Positions 50,787 through 59,013 of a stretch of 64,000 bases of DNA are shown in pieces. Position 1 is the first letter of the stretch. Each line of letters opens with the position of its first letter. The stretch is from Actinoplanes lutulentus. Lineage in GTDB: Bacteria; Actinomycetota; Actinomycetes; Mycobacteriales; Micromonosporaceae. The stretch is from the NCBI RefSeq assembly GCF_003259845.1, contig NZ_QLMJ01000019.1:165865-229864 (forward strand). Reading direction: 5' to 3'. The notes beneath the pieces were generated by a model. The model was given only the letters and a program-made list of their open reading frames with translations. It was not told where the DNA came from and searched no databases. Both the position numbers and the translations under genes were made by a program.

Positions 50787-51349
50787 AGAGCGGGAGGAGC
50801 GACCGGCCGGCGGCCGGGGGTGATTCCCCGTGCCACGCCGGTCGCCTCCAGCCGGCCCGCGATCACCAGGCCGAGCCAGGTGAAGACGATCGCGCTCACG
50901 CCCATCAGCACGAAGAACACGCCCTGCACGGCCGGGGTCATGTCGTCGATGTTGAAGAAGGTGTAGGCGCTGATCGCGTAGAAGGTCTCGAAGACCAGGG
51001 CGGTCACGTAGAACAGCCACGGCTTCCAGATCCGGTACAGCGTCAGCAGGAAACCGAGCTCCATCGCGACGCCGACCATCAGGTTTGTGATGATCGCGGA
51101 CGGGCCGGCCGGCGTCGGGATGTTGATGATGCCGGCGATCAGCATGGTGAGCAGGGCCGCGCCGGGACGCCGGAGCACGGCGAGCGCCACGACCGGGCCG
51201 ATCAGCCAGATGCCGACCATCGCCGCGTAGACGAGCGGCACCGCCGCGGAGATGGCCGCGGCGACGAAGTTGGCCGGCAGCAGCAGCACGCCGGTGGCCG
51301 CGCCGATCGCCGCGCACGCCATCAGGAACCGGGTGGTCAATCTCTTCAT
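50783..51349 (-). CDS. ECF transporter substrate-binding S component (YkoE-like)
   Basis: The 188-residue membrane protein has about five hydrophobic helices. LVYAAMVGIWLIGPVVALAV and RRPGAALLTMLIAGI resemble the YkoE family, the S component for thiamine precursors. The paralogue is only distantly related, so the cargo could be another vitamin or metal chelate. It starts at ATG 51349, overlapping the T-component stop by 4 bp. It is last in a three-gene operon. Confidence 0.75.
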   Translation of the reverse strand: MKRLTTRFLMACAAIGAATGVLLLPANFVAAAISAAVPLVYAAMVGIWLIGPVVALAVLRRPGAALLTMLIAGIINIPTPAGPSAIITNLMVGVAMELGFLLTLYRIWKPWLFYVTALVFETFYAISAYTFFNIDDMTPAVQGVFFVLMGVSAIVFTWLGLVIAGRLEATGVARGITPGRRPVAPPAL

Positions 51350-52113
51350 CGAATTACTCCAGAAAGGTACGGAACCAGGTAACACAGGGAGATCAACCAG
51401 GCGGCGAGTACCGCGTCGCGAGCGCGCAGCGGCACCTGCCGCCGCTCGGTGCGGGTGCGATGAGCCCCGAAACCCCGCGCTTCCATCGCGAGCGAGACCC
51501 GGTCACCGTGCCGGATCGCACCGGCCAGCAGGGGTACGGCATAACCCGCCCACCGCCGCCCGGCCGGAACCACCCCGCGCCCGCCGTCGACACCACGCAC
51601 CCGATGCGCCAGCCGGATCACCTCGAGATCGCTGCGGAACCGGGGCACGAAGCGGATCGCGGCGAACCCGGCGTACCCGATCCGGTACGGCATCCGCAGG
51701 TGGGTGATCATCGATCGGACCAGGTCGGGGCCGTCCGTGGTGAGCCCGGCGAGCAGTGCCAGCAGCATCACCGACGTCACCCGCAGCCCGGTCGCGAGCC
51801 CGGTCTCCAGCGCGCCGGACCAGAGGGTGAACGGCCCGAGGGTGAACAGCGCGCTGGTGTCGTCCACCTTGGCCGGGTCGGTCCACACGCCGAACGACAC
51901 GGTCATCACGGCGACCAGCGCGATCGGGCCGAGCAGCACCCCGAGCAGCGGCCGGCCGGACAAGCGCCCGAACGCGAGCAGCATGACCAGGGCGACCGCG
52001 GCGAAAATCGCCGGGGTCAGCAGGTCGCGGGAGCCGATCGACACGACCATAGCCGGCACCGGCGCCAGCACCTTGACCACCGGGTTGTAGCTCCGCAGCG
52101 AGAACAGGCTCAC
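51346..52113 (-). CDS. ECF transporter T component (EcfT/YkoC)
   Basis: A 255-residue membrane protein with about five helices and the EcfT coupling motifs. LAMEARGFGAHRTRTERRQ holds the AxG motif that contacts the ATPase. I chose GTG 52113, which overlaps the ATPase stop in GTGA. It joins the ATPase pair to the S component. Confidence 0.82.
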   Translation of the reverse strand: MSLFSLRSYNPVVKVLAPVPAMVVSIGSRDLLTPAIFAAVALVMLLAFGRLSGRPLLGVLLGPIALVAVMTVSFGVWTDPAKVDDTSALFTLGPFTLWSGALETGLATGLRVTSVMLLALLAGLTTDGPDLVRSMITHLRMPYRIGYAGFAAIRFVPRFRSDLEVIRLAHRVRGVDGGRGVVPAGRRWAGYAVPLLAGAIRHGDRVSLAMEARGFGAHRTRTERRQVPLRARDAVLAAWLISLCYLVPYLSGVIR

Positions 52114-53825
52114 GACGACGTCTCCACGGCGGGCAGGTCGGCCAGCCGGGTCAGCCCGTGCCACCCGGGATGGTGGGTCAGCGCCCGGACGGCCTGAGCG
52201 ATCGGCGGCGGGCGCAGGTCGGCGGTGGCGAGCAGCTCCGCGTCGGCGTAGATCTCCTCCGGCGGCCCGTCGGCGATCACCCGGCCGCCGCCGAGGACCA
52301 CGACCCGGGTGGCGTGCTCGGCGACCAGGGTCATGTCGTGGCTGACCACGACGACAGTGGTGCCGTCGGCGTGCAGGGCGTCGAGCAGGGTGAGCAGCTC
52401 GGCGGCGCGCTCCCGGTCCTGGCCGAACGTCGGCTCGTCGAGCACCAGCACCCGGGGCCGGGTGACCAGCGCCGTGCCGACCGAGAGCCGCCGTTTCTGG
52501 CCGCCGGAGAGCAGGAACGGGTGCACGGCGCTCAGCTCGCGCAGACCGAGGCGGTCGAGCAGCTCACCGACCCGGGCCTCGATCTCCTCGGCCGGGACGC
52601 CACGGACCCGCAGACCGTATGCCAGCTCGTCGTCCACCCGGCTGGTGATGAACTGGTGCTCCGGGTTCTGGAAGACGAAACCGACCCGCTCGGCGAGCAG
52701 CCGCGGGTCGGCGGTGGCCGGGTCGAGGCCGTCGACGGTGACCGCGCCGCGTCTCGCCGTGATGACGCCGGCCAGGGCCTGGGCCAGGGTGGTCTTGCCG
52801 GCGCCGTTGGAGCCGACGACCGCCACGAACTCCCCGGCGCCGATGTCGAGATCAGCGATGTCGAGAACCTTTGCCGGGCCTCGGAGCACGCTCAATCCGC
52901 GTACCGAAATGGCGGTCTGTGACACCGGCGCGCGGGAGGCGCGCTGCAGGGGCGCGGGGAGCGCGGGGGTCGCGTCGAGAGCCGCAGCCAGCTCGCGCGG
53001 GGTGAGTGGCAGGGGGTCGAGAACGATGCCGGCGGTGCGCAGACGCAGCGCGGCGAGCGCGGCCGCCGGAAGCCAGACGCCCAGCTCGACGAGCTTGTCA
53101 GCGTTGTCCGCGAGGGTGGAGCGGGCCGGGCCGTCGAGCACGACCCGGCCGTCGGCGTCGAGAACGATCACCCGGTCGACCAGGTCGATCGCGGCGTCCA
53201 GATTGTGCTCGACGAGCAGCACCGCACGGTCGCGACCGGCGGTGACCTCACGCAGGGTGCGGAAGACCTCGTCGACGCCGGCCGGATCGAGGTTTGCCGT
53301 GGGCTCGTCGAGGACCAGCACCGGGGTGCGCAGGGCGAGGGCGCAGGCGATCGCGAGACGCTGCCGGCCGCCGCCGGAGAGGTGCTCGGGCGCGTCGTGG
53401 CGGCGGTCCCAGAGACCGACCTGACGCAGTGCTTGCTCAGCCATGCTTATAACGTCGCTGGCGGGCCGCAAAAGGTTCTCGGGGCCGAAGCAGACTTCGT
53501 CGAGGACGGTCCCGGTGACGATCTGCGCGTCCGGGTCCTGGAAGACCATGGCGACCTCGGCGGCCAGGCGCGGCACCGGCGTGGTCCGGGTGTCGTGGCC
53601 GCCGACGGTGACCGTTCCGTCCATGTGCGAGCCGATGACCTGCGGAATCAGGCCGTTGACGGTCAGCGTCAGGGTGGATTTGCCGCAGCCGGACGGGCCG
53701 AGCAGCAGGACCACCTCACCGGCGTGCAGCGCCGCGGTGACCTGCCGCGGCCGGGCCGGCCCCCAGCCCACGTCGTGGATCTCGTGACGGACCGAGATCC
53801 CATCGAGGCTGAGCAGCGCGCGCAT
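52110..53825 (-). CDS. ECF transporter ATPase with two fused NBDs (YkoD-like)
   Basis: The 571-residue protein has two ABC domains in one chain. The first has Walker A GPSGCGKSTLT and signature LSGGGRQRLAIACAL; the second has Walker A GSNGAGKTTLA and signature LSGGQKRRLSVGTAL. A linker at about 250-300 joins them. This fusion powers uptake through the T and S components. It leads the operon, and a palindrome lies just before its ATG. Confidence 0.88.
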   Translation of the reverse strand: MRALLSLDGISVRHEIHDVGWGPARPRQVTAALHAGEVVLLLGPSGCGKSTLTLTVNGLIPQVIGSHMDGTVTVGGHDTRTTPVPRLAAEVAMVFQDPDAQIVTGTVLDEVCFGPENLLRPASDVISMAEQALRQVGLWDRRHDAPEHLSGGGRQRLAIACALALRTPVLVLDEPTANLDPAGVDEVFRTLREVTAGRDRAVLLVEHNLDAAIDLVDRVIVLDADGRVVLDGPARSTLADNADKLVELGVWLPAAALAALRLRTAGIVLDPLPLTPRELAAALDATPALPAPLQRASRAPVSQTAISVRGLSVLRGPAKVLDIADLDIGAGEFVAVVGSNGAGKTTLAQALAGVITARRGAVTVDGLDPATADPRLLAERVGFVFQNPEHQFITSRVDDELAYGLRVRGVPAEEIEARVGELLDRLGLRELSAVHPFLLSGGQKRRLSVGTALVTRPRVLVLDEPTFGQDRERAAELLTLLDALHADGTTVVVVSHDMTLVAEHATRVVVLGGGRVIADGPPEEIYADAELLATADLRPPPIAQAVRALTHHPGWHGLTRLADLPAVETSS

Positions 53826-53829
53826 GGCC

Positions 53830-53848
53830 TAAGGATAGGCATACCTTA
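53830..53848 (-). promoter_or_regulatory. DtxR-type box candidate before the ECF operon
   Basis: The minus strand carries TAAGGTATGCCTATCCTTA, a partial palindrome with TAAGG/CCTTA arms, 5 bases before the ECF ATPase ATG. It agrees with the IdeR/DmdR iron-box consensus at about 13 of 19 positions by eye. It might mean metal control; it could also be chance. Confidence 0.35.
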
Positions 53849-53977
53849 ATTCGAGCAATCACGATGGTTGCTTTGTTCACATGTGCGTTCCTGTGCGCCG
53901 AAAGTTGACGCAGCCGCCCACTCGGCGTTGAATTCCGTCTGGATGTGTTTGATTGGGATCGCTTCCGAGGGGACGAC

Positions 53978-54646
53978 ATGCGGACGACCACCACAGCGGA
54001 CCTTCGCGTCGACCACATCCCGGGCCGCTCGGTCACCGTCATCGCCGGCGACGTCACGCTCCTGACCTACACCTATACCTCCGCGCCGGCCCTCCACCCG
54101 ATCCGCACTCTCGCCGGTGACCAGCTCCCGGCGGTCTCCTGGCTCCCGCCGCACGTCGACGAGCACCCGCGCCTGCGCCCCGCCTCCGACGACATGCTGA
54201 GCGAGCTGACCGATACCGGGGTGACCGCGGCGGCCGCCCACCGTCTGATCTGGACCGGACACGACGGCGCGCCGGTGCTGTCCGAGTGGCGGTCGCTCAC
54301 GGCCCATTTGACCGGCGACGACAGCTGGGTGCTCCTCTTCGAGAACACGCTGACGAACGTCTCCGGCACGGCTCTGACCTTCGGCGCGGCGGGTGCGGCG
54401 AGCGGTGGCCTGCGCTGGCGAGGCGCCCTCTCCTTCACCGGCGACGGCCCCTCGGAGGTACGCCCGGACCAGCACCACCCGGCCCGCGTGATCCTGATCG
54501 ACGACGACGCCAACCCGCACCACCCGCCGCTGACCTGCATGGACGGTGCGACGGTCGCCTTCCGGCACGCCGCGGTGATCGCCTCCGACATCCACGACAC
54601 CGGCGCGCTGGCCGATCTAGGCCGGACCACTCTCGCCGGTTGGTGA
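53978..54646 (+). CDS. PmoA-family (DUF6807) protein, short form
   Basis: A 222-residue protein with GGLRWRGALSFTGDGP and VILIDDDANPHHPPLTC matches the PmoA/DUF6807 family found with sugar-degradation genes. Family members usually have about 300 residues; here the middle is shorter, although the protein starts and ends as expected. Its last 30 bp overlap the convergent LacI gene. GAGGGG before ATG 53978 supports this start. Function is unknown. Confidence 0.65.
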   Translation: MRTTTTADLRVDHIPGRSVTVIAGDVTLLTYTYTSAPALHPIRTLAGDQLPAVSWLPPHVDEHPRLRPASDDMLSELTDTGVTAAAAHRLIWTGHDGAPVLSEWRSLTAHLTGDDSWVLLFENTLTNVSGTALTFGAAGAASGGLRWRGALSFTGDGPSEVRPDQHHPARVILIDDDANPHHPPLTCMDGATVAFRHAAVIASDIHDTGALADLGRTTLAGW

Positions 54647-55642
54647 CGCGCTCGTCCCCCGGACCACCAGTCTCGGTTCGATGACGACTTCGCGGTGCTC
54701 GACGTCCGTACCCTCGATGCGCGCGACCGCGCGACGCACCGCGCCCCCGGCCAGAGCGTCCACGTCCTGTGCGACGGTGGTCAGATCAATATGCGCCAGC
54801 CGGCTGAAGCTGCTGTCGTCATAACCGACGACGCTGATGTCGCCAGGCACCCGGTGGCCGTGCCCGCGCAGGACGTCGAGCAGGCCGGTGGCGCTGAGGT
54901 CGTTGAACATGGCGACGGCGCTGGGCGGGTCGTTGCGCATTTCCTCAGCCGCGCGTGCCCCGTCGCCTTCACCGGGACCACCCGGATAAATCCGAATATA
55001 TTCGTTTAAATCGTGCCGGGTCATCGCCGTGACATACCCCTGACGACGCTCCGAAGACCCCGGCATCGTCCCGCCGTCGACATGCACGATCCGGCGATGC
55101 CCCAGCGAAACCAGATGATCGACAGCCAGCTCCGACCCGCGGGCGTCATCAGTGCGCACCACGTCGACATCGCGCTGCCGCACCGGACGCATCATCGCCA
55201 CGACCGGCATCCTCGCGGCCAACACCCCAAGATCAGCAACTTTGGTACGCGGACTGAACAACACCAGCGCCTCGCACCGGTCCTGCAACAACCCGTCGAT
55301 CGCCGTCCGCTCGTCCCGGCGGGGTGTCACGGCGCTGAGCGTCAGCTCATAACCCACCGCACCCGCCGCGTCATAGAGCCCGGTCAGCAGATCGGTGTGA
55401 AACGGATGCCGCACGTCGAAGACGACCCCGATCAGGCGGCTGCGCCCACTACGCAACAGACGCGCACGACTGTCCGGCTGATAACCCAGACGCTGCGCGA
55501 CCTCGAGAACACGCGCCCGAGTCGCGGCGCCGGCCCCGGATGCACCCCGCATCACGATCGACGCGAGCGCCACCGAAACACCCGCCTCGGCCGCGACGTC
55601 GGCAAGGGTAGTGCGCCGCTCCCCTGACTGCATAGCCGCCAT
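54617..55642 (-). CDS. LacI-family transcriptional regulator
   Basis: A 341-residue regulator. The N-terminal helix-turn-helix is TTLADVAAEAGVSVALASIV, followed by the hinge. The periplasmic-binding-like domain has the DDxxS segment VVGYDDSSFSRLAHI. It is divergent from the MFS gene, and two TAGAACGTTCTA operators lie between the starts. It likely represses both. Confidence 0.88.
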   Translation of the reverse strand: MAAMQSGERRTTLADVAAEAGVSVALASIVMRGASGAGAATRARVLEVAQRLGYQPDSRARLLRSGRSRLIGVVFDVRHPFHTDLLTGLYDAAGAVGYELTLSAVTPRRDERTAIDGLLQDRCEALVLFSPRTKVADLGVLAARMPVVAMMRPVRQRDVDVVRTDDARGSELAVDHLVSLGHRRIVHVDGGTMPGSSERRQGYVTAMTRHDLNEYIRIYPGGPGEGDGARAAEEMRNDPPSAVAMFNDLSATGLLDVLRGHGHRVPGDISVVGYDDSSFSRLAHIDLTTVAQDVDALAGGAVRRAVARIEGTDVEHREVVIEPRLVVRGTSASPTGESGPA

Positions 55643-55658
55643 CGTACGTTGTGACGAC

Positions 55659-55697
55659 TAGAACGTTCTATACCGCCATCCCACTAGAACGTTCTAG
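55659..55697. promoter_or_regulatory. Pair of LacI operators TAGAACGTTCTA
   Basis: TAGAACGTTCTA is at 55659-55670 and CTAGAACGTTCTAG at 55684-55697, both perfect palindromes with the central CG typical of LacI-family sites. Their centres are 26 bp apart. They fill the 66-bp gap between the LacI and MFS starts. Confidence 0.8.
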
Positions 55698-55708
55698 AGT
55701 TTCCTCCC

Positions 55709-56935
55709 GTGGACAACCTGACAGCCGGCCGCCGCTGGGCCGCCCTGCTCGCCCTCGCCCTGGGCGGTTTCGGACTCGGCCTGACCGAATTCGTCGCCAT
55801 GGGACTGCTCCCGGAGATCGCGAGCGACCTGCTTCCCGCCGAATACGCCCGCTCGCACGAGGCCGCGGTGGCGTCCGCCGGCTGGATGATCACCATCTAC
55901 GCGCTCGGCGTGGTCATCGGCGCGCCCACGATCGCCGCGCTCACCGCCCGGATCGCCCGGCGCCGACTGGTGATCAGCCTGCTCGCGCTGATGGTCGTCG
56001 GCACCGCGGCGTCCGCGCTGGCGCCGACGTTCGAGCTGGTGCTGGCCGGCCGTTTCGTGGCGGCTCTCGCCCACGGCGCGTACTTCGGCGCCGCCGGCAT
56101 CCTCGCCGCCAGCATTCTCGGCCCGGGCAACCAGGGCAAAGGCGTCGCCATGGTGATCGGCGGCCTGACCGCGGCGAACCTGCTCGGCGTACCCCTGATC
56201 ACCGCCCTCGGCCAGGCGCAGGGCTGGCGCGCCGGTTACCTCGCGGTCGCCGCCGTCTTCGCGCTGACCCTGGTCGCGGTGGCGGTCACCGTACCCGCGG
56301 TCGCCGCCGCCCCGGGCGGCTCACCCGCCGCCGAGCTGCGCGCTTTCCGCTCCCCGCAGGTCTGGCTGGTCGCGGCGACGGTCGCGGTCGGCACCAGCGG
56401 ATTCTTCGCGGTGAACAGCTACGTAGCCCCGGTCACCACCCAGATCACCGGACTCTCCTCCGGCATGGTCCCGTGGGTGATGGCCGTGATGGGCCTCGGC
56501 ATGACCGCCGGCATCGCGATCGGTGGCATCGCCGCCGACTGGAACCTGCGCACCACCGTCCTGATCGGCTTCGTCGCGATGCTCATCTCGGTGATCGTTT
56601 TCGCACTGACCGCAGCCCACCCGGCAGGCCTCTTCATCGGCGCTTTCCTCACGGGCGCGGCCAGCCTCTTCATCGTCCCGGCGCTGCAGGCCCTGCTCAT
56701 CGCGGCCGCCCCCGACGCTCAGCTGATGGGCGCCGCGGTCAACCAGTCCTCCCTCAACATCGCCAACAGCATCGGCGCGGCCCTGGGCGGCGCGGCCATC
56801 GCAGCGGGCTGGGGATACCTCTCCTCAGCCTGGCTGGGCGTAGCCCTCACGGTCGCCGGCCTGGTCCTTGCCGTGATCAGCTTCCGCACCAAAACCCCCA
56901 CCCACCAAGACCACCGCGAGCCGGTCACCGTCTAA
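55709..56935 (+). CDS. MFS exporter (Cmx/CmlR or sugar-efflux type)
   Basis: A 408-residue transporter with twelve hydrophobic helices. GLTEFVAMGLLPEIASDL is the family-typical start of helix 1 and FVAALAHGAYFGAA lies in helix 4. This signature belongs to the chloramphenicol/arabinose-type DHA1 exporters. The substrate is not known. It starts with GTG 55709. It is under the LacI regulator. Confidence 0.85.
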   Translation: MDNLTAGRRWAALLALALGGFGLGLTEFVAMGLLPEIASDLLPAEYARSHEAAVASAGWMITIYALGVVIGAPTIAALTARIARRRLVISLLALMVVGTAASALAPTFELVLAGRFVAALAHGAYFGAAGILAASILGPGNQGKGVAMVIGGLTAANLLGVPLITALGQAQGWRAGYLAVAAVFALTLVAVAVTVPAVAAAPGGSPAAELRAFRSPQVWLVAATVAVGTSGFFAVNSYVAPVTTQITGLSSGMVPWVMAVMGLGMTAGIAIGGIAADWNLRTTVLIGFVAMLISVIVFALTAAHPAGLFIGAFLTGAASLFIVPALQALLIAAAPDAQLMGAAVNQSSLNIANSIGAALGGAAIAAGWGYLSSAWLGVALTVAGLVLAVISFRTKTPTHQDHREPVTV

Positions 56936-57038
56936 CCCCTTCTTGGGTACGCGCAACCGCCCGCCCGGTCCGCTCGCCGGCCGCCGGCCCGTCCGTCCGC
57001 TCGCCGCCCCGCCCGCTCGCCGGCCGCCCTGGGCCGAT

Positions 57039-57079
57039 CTTGTGAGTTTGCGGCTGCCGGCGCGGCACAAACTCACAAG
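57039..57079. terminator. CTTGTGAGTTTG hairpin between convergent genes
   Basis: Perfect 12-bp arms CTTGTGAGTTTG and CAAACTCACAAG surround 17 GC-rich bases. The outer CGATCTTG resembles the GATCTTGAG hairpin family. It lies between the MFS and TetR stops and could terminate both transcripts. Confidence 0.65.
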
Positions 57080-57120
57080 TTTCGCGGGCTACCGGGTTTC
57101 CGAAGCCGTCAGCCGCTCGG

Positions 57121-57714
57121 TCACCGGAACCACGGTGCCAAAGCCTCATCCGTCGCCGCCTGCACCGCCCGCTGGACCGCCGCCGGATCATCCGCATCCG
57201 GCGAGTCCTCCAGCAGCACCTGCAGCGCCCCGGTCACCGCCCCCACGAAAGCACCCGTCAACGCCGCCGCCCCCATCTCCCCCAGCTCCGGGAACGCCGC
57301 CGCCAGATGCCGGGCGATCTCCCTCTGCGCGTCCATCTGGATCTGCAGGGCACGACCGCGCACAACCGGCACCGTACGGATCAATTTCAGTCGCAGCGCC
57401 GCAAGCCGCCCACTCAGATCGTCGCTGTCCTCACCCACCGCCCGCAGCGCGCGCAGCAGCACAGCCGGCGGCTGATCATCCGGCCCACGCGCGGCGATCG
57501 CGTCGGCGGCAGCCCGCACGCGCAGGTCACTCTCGGGAAACAGCAGGTCTTCCTTGGCGGCGAAATAGCTGAAGAACGTCCGCGTACCGATCTCAGCCGC
57601 CGCGGCGATCTGAGCGACCGTCGTCGCCTCATAACCCTGCCGTTCGAACAACTCGGCCGCGGCGGCGACCAGCGCTGACCGGGTCCGCGCACGCTTGCGA
57701 TCACGAAGGGACAC
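57121..57714 (-). CDS. TetR-family transcriptional regulator
   Basis: A 197-residue repressor. The helix-turn-helix is TVAQIAAAAEIGTRTFFSYF. I chose GTG 57714 so that the start lies beyond the operator at 57745-57772. It is divergent from the FAD monooxygenase and should repress it and itself. Confidence 0.87.
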   Translation of the reverse strand: MSLRDRKRARTRSALVAAAAELFERQGYEATTVAQIAAAAEIGTRTFFSYFAAKEDLLFPESDLRVRAAADAIAARGPDDQPPAVLLRALRAVGEDSDDLSGRLAALRLKLIRTVPVVRGRALQIQMDAQREIARHLAAAFPELGEMGAAALTGAFVGAVTGALQVLLEDSPDADDPAAVQRAVQAATDEALAPWFR

Positions 57715-57744
57715 CACGGCAGTATAAGCACCCACTGCAAAACA

Positions 57745-57772
57745 GCACTCGTTGCAATATTGCACTGAGTGC
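57745..57772. promoter_or_regulatory. TetR operator around TGCAATATTGCA
   Basis: The core TGCAATATTGCA (57753-57764) is a perfect palindrome, flanked by GCACTC and GAGTGC arms that also pair. Two bases each side break the match. It lies in the 73-bp gap between the TetR and monooxygenase genes. Confidence 0.75.
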
Positions 57773-57787
57773 GATTAGCCTTCGGCC

Positions 57788-58879
57788 ATGACTTCACCCA
57801 CCGCACTGATCTCCGGCGCCGGCGTCGCCGGTCCGACCCTCGCCTTCTGGCTGGCGCGAGCCGGGTGGCGGGTCACCCTGGTCGAGCGCGCCGCGGCCGA
57901 GCGTTCCAGCGGAAACCCCGTTGATGTACGCGGACCGGCCTTCACCGTGGCAGCAAAGATGGGCTTGACGTCCCGCCTACGCGACCGGGCCACCCACGCC
58001 ACCGCCATGCGCGTGATCGACGGCAACGGCCGCCGGATCGCCCGCATCCCGATGCCAGCAGCAAAGGGCCAGGAGGTCGAAATCGGTCGCAGCGACCTTG
58101 CGTCCGTTCTCCTGGACGCGACCCGCGACGACGTCGAACTCCTCCTCGACGACACGATCACAACGCTGACCCAGGACCCGGCCGGCGTCGACGTGACGTT
58201 CGCGCACGCCCAACCCCGTCGTCTCGACGTGGTGATCGGCGCCGACGGCCTGCACTCGACAACCCGCCGGCTCGCCTTCGGCCCGGAGTTCGCCTTCGTC
58301 GAGAAGCTGGGCCTGCACGTGGCGACGATGCGCCTGGGCGGCCCGGCCGAGGACCCCGACGAGGTGCTCCTCTACAACACTCCGGGCCGTCTGGTCTCGA
58401 TCCACCCGGCCCGTGGCGAAGCCATCGCCGCCTTCATCTTTCGTACGCCGACCAGCGCGGACAGTTCGAAGCAGCTGGTCATCGACGCGTACGCGGGCGC
58501 CGGCTGGCGAGTCCCCGAGCTGCTGGAACGCCTGAAAGAGTCCGACGACGTCTGGTCGGACGCGGTCAGCCGGGTCCGCCTCCCGTCCTGGAGCAACGGC
58601 CGCATCACCCTGCTCGGCGACGCCGCGTCCTGCGTCTCCCTGTTCGGCGACGGCTCGACCCTGGCGATGGCCGGCGCGCACACCCTCGCCGAGGCACTCA
58701 CCGAGCTGCCGCCGCAGGCCGCGTTCCAGCGATACGAGTCCCGGCACCGCACCCTGGTCACCCCGAAACAGCGCACCCTCCGCCGCACCTCGGCCCTGCT
58801 GGTCCCGGCCACCCGTACCGGCCTGGCCGCCCGCAACACCGTGGCCCGCTGCCTCACCAGATTCCACGCCACCGCGTAA
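57788..58879 (+). CDS. FAD-dependent monooxygenase (PHBH-type, TetX-like)
   Basis: The 363-residue protein has the FAD motif LISGAGVAGPTLAFWLA, the DG motif GADGLHSTTR and the GD motif LLGDAASCVSLFGDG. Class A flavin monooxygenases hydroxylate aromatic or polyketide substrates using NAD(P)H. Similarity to TetX-type drug-inactivating enzymes is suggestive; the true substrate is unknown. It is controlled by the divergent TetR. Confidence 0.83.
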   Translation: MTSPTALISGAGVAGPTLAFWLARAGWRVTLVERAAAERSSGNPVDVRGPAFTVAAKMGLTSRLRDRATHATAMRVIDGNGRRIARIPMPAAKGQEVEIGRSDLASVLLDATRDDVELLLDDTITTLTQDPAGVDVTFAHAQPRRLDVVIGADGLHSTTRRLAFGPEFAFVEKLGLHVATMRLGGPAEDPDEVLLYNTPGRLVSIHPARGEAIAAFIFRTPTSADSSKQLVIDAYAGAGWRVPELLERLKESDDVWSDAVSRVRLPSWSNGRITLLGDAASCVSLFGDGSTLAMAGAHTLAEALTELPPQAAFQRYESRHRTLVTPKQRTLRRTSALLVPATRTGLAARNTVARCLTRFHATA

Positions 58880-58913
58880 AAGTGATATGCGAATACACCG
58901 GAAATGACCGGCA

Positions 58914-58943
58914 TTGACCGAGCGCTAAAACCGTACCTATTCT
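58914..58943 (+). promoter_or_regulatory. Candidate promoter for the beta-helix gene
   Basis: TTGACC and TATTCT are 18 bases apart, in an AT-richer stretch about 70 bp before the GTG start. They fit a vegetative -35/-10 pair. Confidence 0.4.
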
Positions 58944-59013
58944 CGGCCGCGACGCCGCGCTTTCCGCAATGCCGAAAAAGCGCGGCACCTCTATGTCTCA
59001 GGGAGTGCGGCAC

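Noticed and set aside
53826..53977. TPP riboswitch upstream of the YkoE-like ECF operon
   Set aside because: The CTGAGA and ACCTGATCTGG-type conserved boxes were not found in this gap.
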